A stretch of DNA of 64,000 bases from Hybos culiciformis. Its lineage: Eukaryota; Arthropoda; Insecta; Diptera; Hybotidae. Below are positions 60,180 through 64,000 of the stretch, one piece after another; within the stretch, counting starts at the first letter, position 1; each line of letters starts with the position of its first letter. The notes beneath the pieces are model-generated. The model was not told where the DNA came from. It was given only the letters and a program-made list of their open reading frames with translations, and searched no databases. The position numbers and the translations under genes are program-made. Location: contig OZ023273.1 of the NCBI GenBank assembly GCA_964007475.1, positions 125,473,812 to 125,537,811 of the forward strand. The letters run 5' to 3'.

Positions 60180-60660
60180 TGTAGTTCAGGAAATCTAAAG
60201 GAATAGTATGAAAAAAATCCCAAAAATCAAACCAACTTTTTCTGAATTCTTGTAATTTATATTATAGCACTCGCGGAATTCAAATAACAGAGCCTTATAC
60301 CAGGCACCTGGAATGTAATAAAATAATAGAAGATGAAGAGAAATTAAGACTCCAACAAAAAAAAATCGAAGAACTTGCTTGCTAGCTTTGTTTAAGATAT
60401 GACACACATGCGAGTTCCATGCGAATTTAGCATCGAAAATTATACCCAAGTTCTTTTGTTCATTGACTAATAAACTTTTTTTTAGAAGGTATTGAAAAAT
60501 TAAAGAAAAACTTTTCCCCTGGAAGCTGATCACAGAGCATTTTTCGAAGTTGATCGGATCTTCACACTAAGCCCTTTTCTATCAAAATTAAACTGACCAT
60601 TCGTCCAGCATTGTTCTGGTCTGTAAAAAAATTTTAGGAGCGCATCCAGCATGCGAAATT
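60180..60660 (-). pseudogene. Degenerate non-LTR retrotransposon reverse-transcriptase fragment
   Basis: Minus strand. One frame reads CSVISFQGKSF, then KNLGIIFDAKFAWNSHV and ILNKASK. This matches the thumb region after the RT catalytic core in jockey/I-type elements (LGV-x-D-x-x-L-x-W-x-x-H-I...KA). Similarity continues in other frames downstream (KIQEFRKSWFDF resembling IExVQKxFLRF), so at least one frameshift is present. No YxDD box, endonuclease or 3' tail is visible. A dead 5'-truncated remnant. Confidence 0.6.
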
Positions 60661-60958
60661 GTCCGTCAAAATGTTCAGTATTTCACAAAAAATCCCAATT
60701 TATTTAGGATTTTATAATTTATTCAGAAAAACATCAACAGCAACCTTAAAATATGCTTTTTACTTTTACCGTATAGGGTCTATCTATTCTATCAAAAAGT
60801 CAAAGCACCAAAAACTTATCCAAAGTCGTAGAATATTCACTATGTGGGCACAAAAGCAGCAAAATGAATATTTTCTGTCGTTAACAAAATTTAGGCAGTA
60901 TATCCCTGTATGCATCTGTATCTTTATCTTTGGCTTCCATTTTTTGTTTTACTTAGTA

Positions 60959-61445
60959 CAATGCTTCCCAACCTTTTGAAATATTTGTGCCCCTTGAAAA
61001 TTATTTGAATCTTTACGTACCTCTTAAAAAGAGTGCATACAGGTTATAACAAAAGGAATAAAGAATTTTAACGCACGTTGTGATTAGATACTCCTCGCTT
61101 TGTTAGCACCAAAATTGATCCAGCATCAATCTTGTCTAGTCAACAATCTTGTCTAATGAAATTGTGAAGGCGTTTCTAATCCAATTACCGACATTAAAAG
61201 TTGGAGGAATGATACCATCAACATTTTTTTTGAAGATTTCGTTATGAGTTTTAATATACTTATTTAAAATATACACGATTATACACAATTCACAAATTTT
61301 GGAAAGAAAATTAGATTTTGAAATTATGTGTAAGCCGTAAAAAGGATATACATATATTTTTTTCAATACGAACAGTTCCACGTACCTCTCAGAATAGGTT
61401 AACGTACCCCCAAGGGGTCCATGGACCCCAGGTTGGGAATCTCTG
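60959..61445. mobile_element. hAT-like non-autonomous DNA transposon with 8-bp target-site duplication
   Basis: Left end CAATGCTTCCCAACCT and right end, inverted, CAGAGATTCCCAACCT form 16-bp terminal repeats of the hAT type (CAxxGxTTCCCAACC). Both ends are flanked by the perfect 8-bp direct repeat ACTTAGTA (60951-60958 and 61446-61453), the hAT signature. The subterminal GGGTCCATGGACCCC palindrome near the right end is also typical. The 487-bp interior shows no transposase. Confidence 0.9.
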
Positions 61446-61453
61446 ACTTAGTA

Positions 61454-62021
61454 GGTACATTTTAGTATATTTTAGAAAGGTAACACTAAAATAAAAATCA
61501 ACAGGTGCCAAGCCAAGAATTAATAATAATGATTGTCTATCTCGCTCGCAAAAAAATAATAATAACATATTAACATAACATATCAGCATATTCATATAAT
61601 TATATTATGATATATATATACATAATACATACAATATCATATGAAAAAAAAACAAAACAAAAAAAATTATCAAAAAGTGAATCATAACAAAAAACATCTG
61701 TTGCAATGAGTGCAAAAGCTAAGTATATAAAACAAAATAAGGAAAGAAATAAAACAAAAAACAGCTGATAGTGAATATCAAAATGAGTAAAATAAACAAA
61801 AATATTATTAATCGAAACAAAAAATTTTCCTTAAAGAGTGAAAAAGTAAGACTGATTAATTAAAACAACAAGAAAATTTATCAAAAAAAAATTTATTGTT
61901 GTACAGAGAATATAGATAATAATACCTAGTATAAGAAAAAATTTTTACATTGAAAAAATTAAAAATGTTTTTTAATAAATTTAAAATTCAAATAATAAAA
62001 AATAAATAATTATAAATAAAT
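61454..62021 (+). other. Upstream region / probable 5' UTR of tweek
   Basis: A-rich sequence before the first ATG of tweek with many CAAAA runs. No TATA box can be singled out. It adjoins the hAT insertion, which may lie in the promoter. Confidence 0.4.
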
Positions 62022-64000
62022 ATGGAGTACAATGAAATTGATTTTGGTTTTCCCGAAATGGGAAACGGAAAATGGAATGTTACGATTCAAAGCATTCATG
62101 ATTTGAGAATGGATGCTCATATGGTAAATTTAATGAAAATTTTTATTGATTTTTTTCAATTTTCTATTAATTCTTATTTTATTTTTAAAAATTTAAGTAA
62201 AAACTACAAAAAATAAATGTAGCTAAATTTAAATTAAAAAATGAAGGCACCTAGTGTCCTAGCCTAGACAGCATTCCATATTAAAAATTTCACAGGCACC
62301 CACCTATACATACCTAGATAAAAAAAAACTAATAAAGTGCATTGTGCATAGTGCATTTACCGACCTAGAAAAAATTCAAGGTTCTTTGGGCTGGGCCACT
62401 TTACTACTGATAACAGTGATACTGATTAACTGATTAGACTTTTATTTTGCGTATTTTAGTTACCTATAATAGTTTAATAGTTACCAATAATAGTTGATTA
62501 TTGTAAAAAAAATACATAATACAGTACAGATACCTACCTGCTTAATTATGTAAATGTATCAATATAAAACCTATATAAAAATAATTAAATAATATTATTA
62601 TACTTTACTTATACATCTATTTAGAAATATGTTGAAAAATCAATTGAAAAAATTAATTTTGGAAAATTTTGATTTTTATTCTGACGTACATATCTACAAA
62701 AGTACCAAATATGTCCTCTATTCTATTTATACGCCAATAATGAATAATCTAATTACGTATAAATTATAATAATATGTATTACAGAATATATACCTAGGTA
62801 TGCAATGTAATAATGTAGTTAAATACACCTAATTTATTATTGTTAGTATTATTATTTATTATTTTTTTACTAAATATATGGTTATATATAAACCTCTAAT
62901 ATGCACAACAAAAAATTTTCTAAAGTTCAAGAACATGAAAATCAGAGAGTATGTTTTGAAGGATATCGAATGTATATAAATAAGTAAACAGTATGTGTAT
63001 AAGAACTTATACATTTCAATACTTTATTTTTCAGATATGGCTATTGTGCTCATTATTATCATGTATTACATGGCTGGCTTATATAACTTTTTATAATTCA
63101 CGGTTAATTGGTTTCATAATAACGAAAATTGTTAACAAATGGTTTATAAATGGAGCATATTTTCGGCTTGGTTCATTAACTATTAGTCCTTTAGCTGGTA
63201 AAATTATGTTTAGAGATTTAGTTTATGTTCATTATGATTATTCGATACGTGTACAAGATGGTTACGTGATTTTTCGTTGGTGGCGTTCATATGTACCAAA
63301 AGACGTTTCAGAAGGTAATTTAATAATAATTAAAAAATTTAATTTAATTTTTTTTTTGCTTTTACAAATTTGTGAATGACCTAAAATTTCTTTTTTTAGA
63401 TTTATCACACTCGGACACACGATTATCAGTACAATTAAATGGATTTGAGCTGCATATTTATAATCGATCTGAACTATACGACCAATTAGAAAGGACATTT
63501 GGACTTTCCCCAGCGGTTTTAGTTGCGGTATGTTATTTTAATTTAAGTATTAAGTATTTATTTTATTGGAAAATTCTTATTATTTTTATTGAATTTATGT
63601 AATAATTTAATTAATGAGAAGAGTTTTGGTTCAAAAACAATTATTTCTTTAAATGAGAGAAAATATTTTTAGACCGATTGTATGTCGCCAGAAGAAAAAA
63701 ATAAAATTAAAGAACATTTTTTAAACATGGAAAATGATAAACAAAAAAATATAACAAAACTTGAAAGGAAAAAATTTGAGGCAATGACGGCTACAACTTG
63801 GAGAGATTTGATTCCAGTCATCAAAGTTGACATTTGTTCAGTAAGTATAATTACAGCGAATAGAGCATTAAAAAAAAAAAGTTAAATTAACAAATTAATA
63901 ATTTTTTAGGGAAGATTTGTATTCGGAAATAGATTAACCCCAACAACTTTATCAATTTCGGTTGAGGAAGCTCATTGTATGTACAGCACAAAGCCAGCAG
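62022..64000 (+). CDS. tweek: N-terminal exons of tweek / bridge-like lipid transfer protein 1 (KIAA1109)
   Basis: Exons 62022..62123, 63035..63314, 63400..63527, 63673..63840 and 63910..64000 (runs off the window) join in frame. The start ATG (MEYNEIDFGF) sits in a short exon. Exon 2 opens with a transmembrane helix (IWLLCSLLSCITWLAYITFY) followed by NSRLIGFIITKIVN and GSLTISPLAGKIMFRDL. SIRVQDGYVIFRWWRSY and later TWRDLIPVIKVDIC and GRFVFGN follow in the order of human BLTP1. The family forms a long hydrophobic groove that carries phospholipids between ER and plasma membrane and is needed for synaptic vesicle recycling in flies. Only about 256 of several thousand residues are in the window. 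The first 34 residues are the least conserved part. Confidence 0.93.
62124..63034 (+). other. First intron of tweek
   Basis: Donor GTAAAT, acceptor TTTTTCAG. AT-rich with several TACCTA words; no other features. Confidence 0.65.

Noticed and set aside
61136..61595. Two short minus-strand frames
   Set aside because: They lie wholly or partly inside the hAT-like element and show no transposase motifs.

Overview
The window is AT-rich eukaryotic DNA (roughly three-quarters A+T by eye) with spliced genes, GT-AG introns, long intergenic stretches full of A/T homopolymers, and scattered non-autonomous transposons. The gene set points to an insect: three tandem juvenile-hormone-binding/takeout-type genes, a CLIP-domain serine protease, a caspase-activated-DNase homologue and a tweek homologue. 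I cannot fix the order from sequence alone. Exon borders were placed by hand from splice consensus, reading-frame continuity and family resemblance; every multi-exon gene with a complete model here closes in frame.

Layout: (1) 1-10,464 (+): 3' part of a gene whose exons carry S-R-S-F-K-I-L-Q-type motifs, probably a Zasp/PDLIM-like Z-disc protein. It has one very large acidic terminal exon and one tiny alternative terminal exon. (2) 12,807-15,568 (-): complete DFFB/CAD apoptotic nuclease in four exons. (3) 15.6-20.3 kb: repeat-rich intergenic DNA with a Harbinger-like TIR element, a CACTACTTC tandem array and a fold-back. (4) 20,362-27,233 (+): ATP9-class P4-ATPase with two interchangeable first coding exons. 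(5) 29,545-37,003 (-): eight-exon secreted CLIP-domain trypsin-like protease with a Pro/Thr-rich linker. (6) 37.0-42.3 kb: gene-poor, with short tandem duplications. (7) 42,301-57,758 (-): three five-exon JHBP/takeout genes with identical intron phases, and an intronless Rap2 GTPase between the first two. (8) 57.8-62.0 kb: mobile-element graveyard with a palindromic MITE (9-bp TSD), a degenerate non-LTR reverse-transcriptase fragment and a hAT-like element (8-bp TSD). (9) 62,022-64,000 (+): first five coding exons of the tweek/BLTP1 lipid-transfer protein, running off the window.

The genes do not form an operon-like functional unit. The only clear local relationship is the JHBP tandem family. 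The most notable observations are the alternative first exons of the flippase, the alternative C-termini of the first gene, the three transposon insertions with intact target-site duplications, several tRNA-derived SINE heads, and the Rap2 reading frame that ends in a poly(A) run.
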